Shown: positions 36,902-50,063 of the stretch, one piece after another
How the letters are laid out: each line of letters opens with the position of its first letter
How positions within the stretch are numbered: the stretch's first letter is position 1
Source of the DNA: Tubiluchus corallicola
Lineage: Eukaryota > Priapulida > Priapulimorpha > Priapulimorphida > Tubiluchidae
Direction: 5' to 3'
NCBI GenBank assembly: GCA_030141605.1
Contig: JAQGDQ010000233.1
Span: 186,001 to 250,000 of the forward strand
DNA length: 64,000 nucleotides
Notes under the pieces: generated by a model
The model's input: only the letters and a program-made list of their open reading frames with translations
Told to the model about the DNA's origin: nothing
Database searches by the model: none
Position numbers and translations under genes: made by a program

Positions 36902-39900
36902 GGCTGACTCACAAGGCAATAAGAGACTTCAGCAGACACAAGCTCAGGTTGATGAGGTATGACAAATGCATAGTGACATAGTATTGATCATATGTAATTA
37001 AATTTTCGTTGCAGTGCAAAAGTTTACTGTACAATAGTGCTCTTATTTTTAGTTTGACTTATTTTAGGATGAAGAGTAATGGTCACTCTATTACTTTGCT
37101 ACTTTGTTCTTAATGACTGAGAACGACAATAACTATTTTGCCTAACAAGGCTACAGTTTTTATTTTGTAACATACAGTTGATTTTGTGCTGAAAGTTGTT
37201 CATGTCAGACATTTTTCAAATTTTAAGGTTACTGGAATTATGCGAGTGAATATTGAAAAAGTCATTGAGCGTGATGAGAAACTTTCTAGTTTGGACGAAA
37301 GAGCAGGTATTATAATTAGGCTCTAAATGTAAGAGTTGATCTACTGGAGCAGGTGCAGTTGTCGTAAAATCTTTAGATGTGCTAACACCTTGTCTGATGT
37401 AGAACAGTGTCCTATGTGAAACGTCATATATCAAGATCATTACTTTGTGTAGTGATCAAGACTAATGATCAAGAATTAGTTTCACATTAATATGACACTA
37501 CCATTTTTCTGCTTCTACCTCTCTTTACCCTACATGTGGTCTGTTTTTTTTTTTGCATGTTTTTCTGTCAAACTAGGTGGTTGATATAATGCGTGTTAAT
37601 GTGGAAAAAGTTCTTGAACGAGATGACAAGCTTGGACAATTGGATGAAAGAGCAGGTAGAACTAACCAACCTTTGGTTACTATACCTATGATTTGTAGTT
37701 TATGTTTATCTTTCATATACCAGACTATGTGGATATGCCCTTGTTAAGTTAACCTTATTTGTTATGCACTGAGTATGACATCATCTGCAATTTGTACCCA
37801 ATTCATGGCTGTTTTTAGTTAGTTAACATATGTTTGCTTGCTTGTTTGTTTGTTCACTATTTTTGTTTGCTAACATTGTTTTTAATGAGCTGAAATAAAC
37901 TAACGAGGCTTGTGAAAGAACTTATTTTGTGTCTATTTACTGTGATGTTTAAAAAGCTACTAACATATAGGTTTGCCTCAATTATGCACATGGAAATGTC
38001 TATATTTCTAGTTCCTGGTACTAACAGTAATGTCTAAGTGTCATAAGAAGATTAATTGGTAACAGTCATTTTCTGTTAAAGCCATTGAAAACTGTATTTG
38101 CATTGAAATTTGCATTAATAATCTTTTTTTAAGTTGAAAATGTTTAAATTATCCCTGAAAGAACAACAATTTAAAACCATAGCTCAAAATGACCCACCAT
38201 TTAAAATGTTTTAAGTTCAAATATCACTTTAAACATAGTTTTATTGATAACAGAGATTACAATATGGCTTGAGCAGACAGTTTTACAACTGATAGATTTT
38301 CTTGGCAATGGTATGTGACACTTTAAAGAGTGCAGACAATAAATGAACAGTTGGAGCATTATAGTACAACAAGTGCAAATATTGTTTTCTTAAGATTGAT
38401 AGCCTTCATTACAGTTCTCTTGCTCAGGAACTTCTGCATGGTCCCTCGCTTCCCCACTCATGAGATGAGAATATTTTCACCATGGGATTATTTTAAAAAA
38501 ATCAATGCTTAAACATTAAAAAATGCAGTGAAACTAGGATTGGCCTCACAAACTTGTGAAAAATACTTCGTCTAGAAACACACCAACATTTCAGCATACA
38601 ATTGATAATTATTTAGGTGGTAGGCCATACAGTTTGTAGACATGAATATATATACTTATTAATCAACACACAAATTTTAGAAAATTTCTCTGCGTAGAAT
38701 TGATATAGAATTGCCATGAAGTCAATGATGTTCAGGATGTCATTTCCATAAATGCATGCAGATGGCAAGTTAGTTTTCATGATAAGCAGTGTGTTGCTAT
38801 TTCCAGTTGTGTTATTATAATTAATGGCAGCTACCTGCACTTTTTGTTTATATATAATAGTGTTTAAATTTGCTTGGGTTATGAGAAGAGTATGTGCGCT
38901 ACAGGTAGTATCATAAATATTTGCCAAGTACATGCATTACAATGCCAAAACAAGTAAGAATGTGGCAAAGCTGTCTGTAAGGTACAAGCAAATCAGTAAT
39001 TTATTACTCTGCTCAGAATCTTCAAAAATTTTTTTAATAATATGGCAACGTGAGGCCTCCAAAATTGTAAGGCTCTGAGCAACAACCCAGTGTTCCTATG
39101 TCTTAAAGCAGCCTTGAAGGCATTTTTAATGGTAAGTTCAAATCACACTGTCCACGCTAAGAAAACCTTCCACTTACATAAAGCTTTAAAAATTTGGCTT
39201 TAGATTTTATACCACTTGTATACTGCCTTTTTGCATACTGGACTTGCGTTGGCAGTACGGCTGTATAAAACATGTAAATTTAAACTCCCACAATGACCGT
39301 GTTAGACGTTTTTTCGTTAGTGAGTGGTGCACAGTGGAGGGTGAGTCAACGACATTTTACCAATATTTGAATCATTTTGAATAATTAATAATTTTCTTTC
39401 CTAGTTACATAAGTCATTCGAGCAGGTAAGCAAAATGCTAAGTAATATAACTTTGCATGGAAAGTTTTTTGGGACATGGTTTAACATTTCCTTCGCCAGG
39501 TTTACGTTGTGCGTATATGACGTCATATAACAGTGCGGTCGGCACAGTGTCACATGAAACTTAAATCGGAAACAAACAAAAAATCCTTTCAACTCGAGCA
39601 CGATATACGCATAAAATTGCTAGAAAGTAGTATAATTGTCAGGCAATTTTTCTGAAACCTATTTTAAGTACCCCTTTTCTTGTCCTTTAAGATGGCCTTG
39701 TTCTTGCCAGAAGTCTGATTCTTTTGGTTTTTCAGGGTTACATAAATAGATTAAAGACATGCACACTCAGCTGGGCAACTTCTCCTGTTTCTCCATTGGG
39801 CATTGTGTAAAAAATAAGCATTGTACCGCATTAGAAGAGGATGGATAACTACACATCCCAATTTTGAAGATAACTTCATGAAATCTTGTGTTAGCCCATC

Positions 39901-42900
39901 AGTATTGGAACTTGAAATTTCAGTTTGTCATATTAAGCGGTTTTAGCAATAAATTAAAATAAATTGTGGTCTAAAAATCATCTGGCTTTCTTTAAATGTA
40001 GAGCCTTATTGCCTAGTGATTTCAATTAAATTCATTGCTGACATGTAACCAATTTCTCTATTTTAATACAGCACATACTTGTGTTTTCAGATGCATTACA
40101 AGCAGGAGCTCAACAGTTTGAAGCAAGTGCAGGAAAACTGAAAAGGAAGTACTGGTGGAAAAATTGTAAGGTGAGCGAATTCAATTTTTGGATACTGTAG
40201 TTAATTAAATTATAATGACCTGTAACAAGATGCTTTAATGCAGTCTGGCATCATCATCAGTGTATTTTCACAAGGCAGCTAGAAGTATATATTAAACTAT
40301 ATCTCGTGAATACTGCTATCCTGTTAATAGGCCAAAATTAACCACTAAATGGATAATGCTAGTCGCATGATGACAATTGACAACCAAAAAAAATTTAGCT
40401 CTATTTTTTGGGCTGTTATGCTATGAATTACTAGATTTATATAGTGGTTATATAGAGCCTGTTAGCAAGATGGTAGTGCTTATTAGATTATAATATAATA
40501 TTTATTTCTAACTGGCTTATAATTGTTGGATTATTAAGGCATGGATTCCCCAACTACAAATCAAATCTGTAGTAAGGGTGTTACATCTCTAGACTATGCA
40601 GATAAAACTCAAACTCAACAAACGTCTGTATCATCTATGTCAACAATGGCATGAGTTGCGTACTGAGGTCGCTTCTTGCCTGTAAAACTGATTTTTGTAT
40701 GATATGAAAGAAAAAGAAAATTGTATTGTTATGAAACCTCATTTTTAACAAAAGTGTAGCAAGTCCTAATTAGAAATTTTAGTAGCTTACGCCAGCAGTT
40801 GACAAATAAAAAAGTTTTTATTGTCTTTATTTTTGCAGTTATTGTGCCATTTCATAAATGGACAAATTCTATCAAAATTAGAATGCACACAGTCTATAAT
40901 ATCAGGCCAGAGTATTGTGTACAATATCGTATGCCAAATTTAATTTCTGAGTGCCTGATAATTGATAACCATAGATTGCATGCTTCTTTAGACTAAATTA
41001 CCTTCTGAGTTTGCCTGAGAATTCTAGTATTCCTAATTTCTCTTAACTCTCAGTGTAATCAAGTTTCTTTTTGACATGTGCACATGTAATGTAGGTGTAT
41101 TGTTTCAGCAAGGTTGATTTATGACATAAATTTTGCTATCACGTGCTATAATATTTATAATGCCTAGTGTGTACACTCAGTTATCAGTATTTGTGCACTC
41201 ATGAGTACGCTGTTTGTGCGACATGTGCACAAGTTTTCACAACTTCAGTGTTCGTACCTCATTGAGGATGGTGATAATTAAGTGATAATTACCATTGATT
41301 CATACATCATTGTCTATATAGTAGTAGACTTGGTGGACTTGTGTAACGATGGTTTTGCTTTGTGATAATGGGCGGGTGGTTCATAACATGGAGAGGGGGC
41401 AGATAATGCAAAAAGAAATGTCAAAAACGAGTTTTATAATGAGGCGTGACAGCAGTTCGTTATTTGATAATAATTCTGTGACATATTTGCATGAAGCTAG
41501 CATTAATGAAAAAGATACTTCTCTTCGAAAAGCCTCGGTAAGTCAAAATACACAATAATAGACTACATATAAAAGTAATTTTTTACATCAGGGATGTCTT
41601 ATTAAACACATTTTGCTCATTTAAATTATTTTTCTTTTATAAATATTGCACATTTACTGCAGCCTGGTAAGCCAACCAGTTATGTGATCTTACCTAGATA
41701 ATTCTTCAGCTGATTTTCTGCGCCATATTGACTAGGAAGTTGACTAGGTGACTAAAAATTCACCCAAGTGATGGTTTGAATGGGAAAGAAAAGATATGTG
41801 GAGATTAGTCAGAGCAGTAGTAAGGGAACAAGAGAGAATGCAGCAAATGATTTGGCAAGGAAAGGGAGCACAACAAAATGCGGACAGAAAGGAAAAGAAT
41901 GTACGAGAGAGGAATATGGTTGTAAGACTGTGAGTGATTGGAAAGTAGCCCTACTGATTTAAAGTTTTTTAATTTACCACATGTTAACTTGCACATAGAA
42001 TATTGGCTCTCCTACTAACTACTTAAAATCGATGAGCACAAACTCACAAAGAGCACGGTAAAACAAGTTATGTAGAAATAATAAGTACTAAGTATTTTAT
42101 TTTAATATTTTAAGTGTTTTTGAGTTTTTGTTAGCTGTTAGCAGTCATGTAAGGAACAGTTAACAACTGGAAAGTTTAAAAACCATTAAACTGAGTTTCT
42201 CAATGTTTAAATAAAAACTTATATCAAATGATTATGAGGTTATACAACTACAATTAAACTGCAGATCTCGTTGCATGGCACCGATAAGCTGCATTAATCT
42301 ATGTAATGTTTATTCAGTATTTGTGTTTACATTACCGCGTTCCATTTTCTTAATAGTATACTCATAAACAAGTTAGATAGGCTTTGGAAGAATAACTTGG
42401 TCATAGTGCATCTGATTAGGGATACCTTGATTTTACTTAGAATACACAGGCATACACTTTTACTTGTTTAATACTCTGTATACACAGACACATTTTAAAC
42501 TATACTGTTTTAATAATAACTACTCAAAAGGCACATAGCTGCATGTTTACTATTTTGTTATATTATAAAATCATTTGTTATAACTGAAAGAAATCCATTC
42601 CGTTTGCTGGACTTTTAGTCCAAAAACGCGAATTACAATAAATTCTGCACACACAGGCAAAACATGCAATTAAATACATTTGTTATGGCTGTAGTACCGA
42701 TGTAACTCATACAGTACATTTAACTAGAGCTTAAATAAGGTGCTGATTGTTCTTCGTTACATCATTAGATGATTTAGAGAGAGAAATTTGTTCATGAAAT
42801 CAGGATATAGCATACTTTTTCATTTCTAGGCACTTTTAGACAAAATGTATTTGGCCTGGTTTCTACACCCGTTGAATTATAATAAAAAATCTTTCAATCT

Positions 42901-44812
42901 ACATAGTAAGTCAATGTCAAATGCATAATATTAATTGCATTTTTGAATAAATGTTACCATTGTAAAAAAACTGTAATGCCCTTATTTTGACTTAATGAGC
43001 AAGTGCACATTTGGAGAATAATGGCTTCTTCATAGTTTCAGTTCAGTAATTTTTGTGACCTTTTATACTTTCAAAGTAGCTAAGATGACCTTTACATCCT
43101 TGTACTACATGAAGCATGATTAATTTTTATAGATTGTTATGTATATTTTCGTCATTTATTCTGCTACTCTAAATATCTATTGTAGACATTGAGCCTCCAT
43201 CTATTGGCTATTTAGGATGTTTTGGTACCTCATTTAATGCTAATGTTACTGATGTTTTTTCTGGCAATCTGGTTAAATGCCCTACTCATCTTTGCCTTCT
43301 GATTTTAATTTTGTGCTCCAAAAGTTCCTTTTTGCAGCTGCCCATTTGAAATAACATACAGCCATCTTACTTACAAGATTTTTTTAGCAAACTTCTGTGG
43401 AATACATCTATTTCTGCTTCATGCATTGCAGTTAAACCCCACATTTCACTGTTGTGCTTGAAGATGCTTATATATTGAAGAGGTCACAGCCTTGCTTGAG
43501 GGATAGTTTTATGCCATATTATGTATATAGAATATTAAATATTAATTTTCACTTTTTGCAGATGATTGCCATATTGGTAGGAGTTGTCGTCGTGATAGTT
43601 GTCATCATTATCGGTAAGAATTTTTAGTATTTCTCTATTCCTGTGTACTATCTTGCGTCACTATGTTGCTTCAGTGCTTATGCTTCTCTGAGGCTAATCA
43701 CCAGCTTCCCACAGCTTTTGTTAATACATGGATGGGTGAGGTTTGTGGTATTTTGTAGATGCCACTTTTTGCTGATTTGCACAAAAAATATGCTATACCA
43801 TAGTAAATGTGTCAGGTATGAATTTCAATCCCAAATTACTCCATCTATGCACTGTGTGTGTGTTTCAGCCATATCTCTTACTGTTTCTATGGAGCTATGT
43901 TTCTGCTTTTCTGTGTAGTGACCCTGACGCTAGGTCACTGACTCTAGGTTACTAATCGTTTAGCAGTAACACAAGAGCGACAGTTGCTCAAAATTGTTAT
44001 TGTAGTTTTAAAATTATCTTAACTTTGCATGTAAATGTAAAATGGCAAAAACCTTAAAAATGATCAAGATGTTATTTATTAGAAAATAAGTTCACTTGAG
44101 TTTTATAACTGATGCAAATGGTTAAGAAAGAAGGTTGAGAAATTGTAAATGAAGAAGGGTGTAATTTTTGACATACTCCTTCGTGTGAACTCTAGTAGAT
44201 TGGCTACTAAGACTAGGGCAAATGAGCAAAGGTTCAATAATTATATCCTTATGATCAACCAAAACATCCAGTGCATGTTAATGTTTTTGCTGATTGTGAT
44301 AACAAAGCATCTAGCATCTCCATGTTTTTTCATGGGAAAGCAAAGCGGGCAATAATCAAATTTATTTTTGCAATGCTTTTCTTTTTTGTTGCTTATTCGC
44401 ATAATAATTCCCATAGCACAAACGACATAAAAGGATACGCTAACTGTGGTAACCACCTTGGCTAGCTGAGGAACAGAAGCCGGATGCCAGATGCTCAAAA
44501 ATGTTGGGCTTCCACTGTCCAGTGCCATAATCTTTGATATCAACACTCATTGATAATATAAAAGTTCTATTTCTCACTTAAACATCCAGGACGTGGGCAC
44601 CAGATGCTAGACCCTGGGTGATTTGGTGCATCTTAGGCTTAAATTGGATATAGGTTTGCTAGATTTCAAGATGCTTCCTGTTCTCCCTGAAGCAAATATG
44701 CTGTTAAGTCTAATCATTATGAGTTTCATGCATTTCTTTGATAGGTGTGTTTCTTCCTTATTATTATATTTTGTTTTTAGTGTGGACTGTAACTAAGCAA
44801 AAGGAGGAGTAA
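36902..44812 (+). CDS. VAMP: Synaptobrevin/VAMP (R-SNARE of the VAMP1/2/3 class), duplicated SNARE exon; extreme 5' exon unplaced
   Basis: Vesicle R-SNARE that forms the four-helix fusion complex with syntaxin and SNAP-25 and is held by a C-terminal membrane anchor. Exons: 36902-36956 ([13 protein letters not shown], start of the SNARE motif); then 37228-37306 or 37577-37655 (alternative 79-nt exons with MRVN and ERD, which supplies the zero-layer Arg); 40091-40170 ([20 protein letters not shown] then YWWKNCK, end of the SNARE motif, basic linker and a Cys next to the membrane); 43562-43613 (hydrophobic anchor rich in Val/Ile); 44781-44812 (end of the anchor, TKQKEE, TAA). Phases agree throughout with either duplicate exon. 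About 99 residues are visible against about 116 in VAMP2; the missing part is the variable N-terminus. AATAAA at 45033 and 46469 suggests two 3' UTR lengths. It converges with the LPP-like gene. Confidence 0.95.
37228..37306 (+). CDS. VAMP: VAMP alternative SNARE exon A
   Basis: Flanked by TTTTAAG acceptor and G|GTATTA donor; starts in phase 0 and ends in phase 1. It encodes [16 protein letters not shown] then [10 protein letters not shown]. Compared with exon B, seven of 26 residues differ, including Val-to-Thr at the position matching hydrophobic layer -4 and Asp-to-Gly next to it. MRVN, the ERD arginine, and LDERA are kept. At nucleotide level 23 of 79 bases differ, and nine codons differ only silently, which points to an old duplicate under purifying selection. 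Confidence 0.9.
37577..37655 (+). CDS. VAMP: VAMP alternative SNARE exon B (canonical-like)
   Basis: Flanked by AAACTAG acceptor and G|GTAGAA donor; same length (79 nt) and same phases as exon A, 270 nt downstream of it. It encodes [16 protein letters not shown] then [10 protein letters not shown], closest to the usual VAMP2-type sequence. Using both exons, or neither, would shift the frame into the 40091 exon. Confidence 0.95.
39390..39490 (+). repeat. Dispersed repeat family R3, copy 2
   Basis: Inside the VAMP intron 37656-40090: CTAGTTACATAAGTCATTCG, AGCAGGTAAGCAAAATGCTA, AGTAATATAACTTTGCATGG, then TTTTTTGGGACAT, which the 63-kb copy shares as TTTTTGGGGACAT. Confidence 0.75.
41349..41537 (+). 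CDS. Candidate first exon (63 codons) inside a VAMP intron
   Basis: An ATG in strong context (AACGATGG), with an in-frame TAG 24 nt upstream, opens 63 codons. They end exactly at a consensus donor: GCC TCG|GTAAGT. The peptide starts [17 protein letters not shown] and is rich in Ser, Arg and Asn; I recognise no domain. It ends in phase 0, and the next VAMP exon (43562, the membrane anchor) also begins in phase 0. Splicing would therefore give a tail-anchored protein of about 90 aa lacking the SNARE motif. Alternatively it is the first exon of a nested gene, or a chance ORF. A TATATA lies about 35 nt upstream of the ATG. Base composition is less AT-rich than around it. Confidence 0.35.
43625..44760 (+). 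other. Last VAMP intron, no recognisable gene
   Basis: It contains a short GC-richer stretch (about 44450-44640) and a 101-codon minus-strand open frame (44546-44241) with no motif I recognise, probably repeat-derived. Confidence 0.4.
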
Positions 44813-46474
44813 AAGATGTATAGACAGCTGTTGTCTGCTAGTGCTTACATCCCACAAGTCATGGTTGTTATGATCTAATAGAAGAATTTTTTGTATATGC
44901 TTGCTCGAACTCATAGTACATATTCAATGTATAACTGTCTGTTAGGATACTACGTATTGAGTAGTGCATGAGCATTTATGTAAATACTGTGTTTTGTCAA
45001 TAATTTTCAATTTTGAGCGAAAGGAAGTATTGAATAAACATTCATCTGATTAGTTTGGTTTTTTGTCGTAGTTACTGCTGACTGAAGTAGTACAGCTAAT
45101 ATTAATAGTATTAGGCTGACTGGTTGAACTGCATAAAATCGACCAATGAATTGCTTGGCTTGTCACCATATGTACCGTATGAATAAGTAAGACAACATTT
45201 CTATTTTAAGTCAATATGCTGTGTAAAACATGCAAAATCTTGAGCCGACCATTTAAATTACAGAAAATATATTAATAGAATCCATAAACTGTACTCCTCT
45301 TCTTGAAAGTCCTTTAACTTTGTTTATATTGATATAAGCTTTTATGCACAGCACGATTAGCTTATTAAACAAACTGAACTCTAACACCTGAAGTCATAAA
45401 TGTCATACTTTCTGACAATGACAGTTTTGAGTAACAGTTATCTATACTAATAAAAGGTGATGGATTTCGAAGTGTAAATGATACCATTTGTTTACATGAG
45501 ATGATGTACTAATTTATGTTCATTGTAAATGTGAATATTGTGTTGCTGTTGTTGTTCTAGTGCATCGATAATTTACCATTTAATAAGAATTAAATGCCCT
45601 GGAGTGACTTGATAACTGCCTATCAGTACATCTTTTCTTCTTTCTTACACCAGCAGATTTAAAATGCTTTAAATTTAATAAGACTTTAAATTAAGTGTTA
45701 AAACCAATTTTTATCCTGCCTACAACAGACTTGTTAATAAAGTTGTTTCTGACTATAATCGGAGATTTGGTCCAATTATTTTAATGATCTGTTGTTAGCC
45801 ATCCAAGTATTCAAGTATCTGGAAATTGGTAATAGAATCATTGTACCATTTTTTTACTTTTCCTGTCTAGTTGATACTGCCATTTAGCGAAAATTGTCTC
45901 AGTCTTCTTTTTTATCAGTACAATAATGGATAAAAGTCGGTTTTTGAGTTGTTTGTACTCATTGTATTTTTTAGTCTTTTCTAAAACAGTGGATTATGCA
46001 CACTGATGAAATTTTACTACTTGTCCCATCTTTATCATCAGTTGTTACCCATAAACTGCGTGCTGTATTTCATATCGGAAAATTTATTTTTGATATACTT
46101 TGTGGGAAATTTTTGATTTTTTTTTGCAAAATGTAAATGATAAGAGTTCTGAAATGCATACGTTTATAATAAATTATTTTGTGTAAATATGTGATAAGAT
46201 TTTTTTGTAACTGTGTGACTTATTTTAGTAAAATGGCAACTGGCAGTATTACAACTTTGTTGGTTCATAGCACTTTTATTTCTGGATAGCAAAACAAACG
46301 TGAGCCAAATTAACCACCTCTTGTTGTAAAGGACTGGAATCTAAACTAAAAGTTGTCTCTTATTGTTGTTAGTTTGTGTTATTTAGCCAAGATATTTAGC
46401 CAGAGGCAATCAGATATTGTGTAAATTACCTGTAAATTGTAATTTTGTACTTCTGTGAATTTTATTTTAATAAA
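44813..46474 (+). promoter_or_regulatory. VAMP 3' UTR with two poly(A) signals
   Basis: AATAAA occurs at 45033-45038 and 46469-46474. Two TGTAAATA motifs, matching the Pumilio-binding consensus, occur at 44979-44986 and 46182-46189. One lies in the short 3' UTR and one only in the long form. In AT-rich DNA these can arise by chance. Confidence 0.4.
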
Positions 46475-46499
46475 CTTTGTATGTTTGATTGATAATTTA

Positions 46500-49400
46500 T
46501 CAATATCTGTTTTGAAGATTTTTAAATCGTGTAACCAATACATCTGCATCAAAAAATATTAACCAAAAATCTTGTTTAATGATAGTTTATAATTGAAGAA
46601 TCTTACAAGCTTTGTATAAAAAGGCCTAATGGAAATATCATAATAAATACAGTACATTATAAACTATATAATTATAAACATAAAAATTGTCCAACAACTC
46701 AAAGGACAAATACAAAATTTTGAATATGACAATACTTTTGCTAAAAATATTATCGGTTGCACCTTTATTAAAAGCTCTTACAAAGTGGTAGACCTAAGCA
46801 AAGGAATCAACTCGAAAAATACCTATAAACACTCATAATATATATTTTGCTTCTGCAGTACTTAATGCTCACACTACATGGCAAAGCATACTATAAAATC
46901 GCTATGACTATTAAATTAATAATTTTAAACATGCTAAATGATTTCATACAGTGATAGATGTCAGCTGTTGGTTTTTTACAACAATCAGGAAAATATTTAT
47001 GAACAATTGTGTTACTTTGCAGACAAGTACACTGTAATTTGTACTCTGTATCACTTTTGACTGATGACTCGTAAAAATTTCAGTTGTAAATCAGGAAATT
47101 ACTAAACACTGAACTGGGTGGTCTCAAGCAGTAAAAAAATATAAAGTTCATTTTGCTAAACACCATCTTGCTTCTAAATTAATTAATTACAGGTAACAAT
47201 TCCAATTTCCTTAACGATGGCATTTTCAATTTTTCTACATGCAATTTTACATGACAAAAAGTTAAGAAATATCTACTTTACAAGGTATAGTATGTAAGCA
47301 TAATTAGCTGTCAGCCTTTCAAACACTGAACAAATCGTAAGATAAAGTGCCCAGCAATTAAAATCAGATGCCTGAATTAATAAGCTCACACACTACATTC
47401 CGTTAATAAGCATCCACTATGGTTAGTACAAAAAAAGACAGAAAAATACTTCAGCATGACATGTACAACTAATACTGTGTGCACACTATTATTGTAATAC
47501 TTGTAGATACACTGTAACACGGATATCCATGCCTTCATGATAGAATGGCCTTGCACTAATACAATCTTCAGACCAAAGTGATTATCTATAAAAACACTAA
47601 TGAAGTTATTATCCCACGAAAGGATAATAATCATAGTTAGCTGATAACGAAGTGAATCCTTCTACAATTTAAAAAAAGAAGTCTTGCGAACATATACGAG
47701 GTTTGGAGCAAGCTAAAAAACATCTAAAAATATTGTAATAAAAATGAATACATGATTAAATTTGTCTACTAGTAGATTTCATAAAATAGTTAAGTGCACT
47801 GAGTACAATATAAGTGAAATCTAAAAATTACGCATAAATTTTTTGACTCACTGCTCCACCAATAACGTATAAAGCATAATCGTAAACTATACTGTGCACT
47901 CTCAGCTACCACAGAGATCAGTAAAAATTAAAAAGGACCTAATAAAAATCCTCAAAATACAACCTCCATGTAGTGTTCATGCAAAATTGTTAGAAGTATA
48001 GTAACTATATTACTGAAAAACATATACAACAATATTACAAATTAGTACATTTCATTATGTGTGCATTAAATACACCATTACCACATGGATGAAGAGCCAC
48101 ATTTGAACCTGTTCTAAACAATAAGATGTTTAACTGTAGACAAATACTAGCTAAAACAACCCTTTCAAAACATTTATAATCGTGACTTATAGATAACATG
48201 ATAAGCAATAAACTGTGTAGAGCCAAAACAACTTCTTAGTGTCAAATTAATGTCGACACGCACACAGTACATAAATAAAAAATTGCTCAAAAGAATACAA
48301 TATCTTGATTTCCTTTATTTATTGTAAAATGTGTTGATCTCTAATAAATGCAATCAATGTTTCATACAAATAAAATTTGCAAATTTATAAAACTAAAATT
48401 TAATTTTGATTGTAAATTTAAACTGAAATACCAAATAAAACTAGTAAGTGGTCTTAAATATGTACTCTCTACCAAATGCTTACATGCTTTCTAGCTGAGA
48501 TCCAGACATCACTTAAGATATCATTTTTCTAATGCACTAGCACATATACCTCTGTATAGTTCATGCATATATACCATTTTCATGAGGATTTTTTCCATAG
48601 AAGAACCCATAAATACATAGTTAATTAATAAAAAGGGATCTTTATTCTATTTCTCAACTGATAATCATCAAAATCTAATCAACTAACCTGACCTCGTCTC
48701 TCCATGAAATTGAATTAAATCCACACATACTTTTTAATATCTTTGCAGACAAACGAATAATCACAAATTTTTCTCACTAAAGCAACTGTATATATTAATT
48801 TCGCTGGTATATATATATATATATATAACCGAGGAGGCTACAGCTCCAACAACTGCACCATTCTCGACAATCTATACGTCAAATGAAAGGTCTCCACCCA
48901 AGAGTTCACACCTGGAGGTTTATTTTTCGAATCGGGCCCACTGGGAGGAACGGGGGCTGAAAAACTTCCAAAAATGGCCATTTTTTGCAAAATGTATACC
49001 TCTTATTTCTAGAGATCCAGAATGGACCACGGGTGACGCTGGTAATGGTTGAATAGCTCATTCACTGGTGGGTGTAATAGTCATATTTAGATTTCGCGAG
49101 AGGGCCACTAATGTACGCTACGGGCATTTTCCCAGACCCAATTTTTTCGAAATTTTGGCCAAACGGCCAGTAGAGAAAATGTTCTAGCGGCGCTTAGTGT
49201 GACTCTTGGAAGGAGATATCTAGCTCTTTAGAAAGAGGAAGAACAGGGCTACACGATGATGTGGGCTATATTTTAGGGCAGGTCCACCAAGAGGAGTGAC
49301 GATGAGTTAATTAGATGTTCCATTTTTGGCAATTTTTGCTTGGAAGATTGCTGACGCAAAGCCATTGTTGTGACGTCAACCATTATACTCTGCTTATAAC

Positions 49401-50063
49401 CTTATAACTTTAATTCAGTAAAAACTGCTGCTCGCTTTGCGTTATAAATGAGGACTATGTAGGATGTTCACAATTACAAGTTTACTTATATGCAAATTTT
49501 TTTGCAGGGCCTTTGCTAGTAATTAATTAATGAGAAAGATAAATTTTCTGAGCTGTTTTCCAATCAATTGTCACAAAAACCTCACCATCTTTTTCTTTTC
49601 ACACATCATTGTACAGAAATTAATTTGCAGGGTTTTGAGATACGTTTCTGACTAACAGGTTCCTGCAAGTACGTAATGTTTTTTGCTAAATTTTAGTTGT
49701 GATAAAAAAATAAATGTGTAAGGAACTTGCTTTTGGGCAAGAATAAGAATTTGATTACTATCTAACTTATGATTAATATGCTTTAAACATTGTAACATGC
49801 AAGGATAGCCACCTGGGTTTGATAATCATATAAAAACTATAAGCTAAACTTGCACGTGCCTAAGTTTTGCCATTTTAGTAATGAACAAGTAAAAAATGTT
49901 GGTAAAGAAATGAGATAACAAATGTAAGCTATTCGTGAAAAACTGTAAGAGTCAACAATGCCAAGTAAGCTGACATACTTGTCTACATATACACATATTC
50001 CATTCTAGCTGTTGACTGTAACACAGCTAGACCATATGAAAACCCCACCCTGTAGTAATTAAT
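46500..50063. other. Interval between the convergent VAMP and LPP-like genes
   Basis: It should contain the LPP-like 3' UTR (minus strand), but no poly(A) signal stands out; candidates are TTTATT at 48641 and TTTAAT at 49409. A (TA)n tract at 48809-48827 is followed by a distinct GC-richer block to about 49390. Confidence 0.45.
48809..49390. repeat. Compositionally distinct block after a (TA)n tract
   Basis: After about 19 bp of TA repeats, the sequence is clearly less AT-rich than its surroundings for about 560 bp (for example TCGGGCCCACTGGGAGGAAC). It is open for 76 codons in one plus-strand frame without an ATG. No protein family is recognised. It resembles an inserted repeat rather than a host exon. 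Confidence 0.45.

Noticed and set aside
44241-44546. 101-codon minus-strand ORF in the last VAMP intron
   Set aside because: No domain or splice context recognised. Probably chance or repeat-derived.
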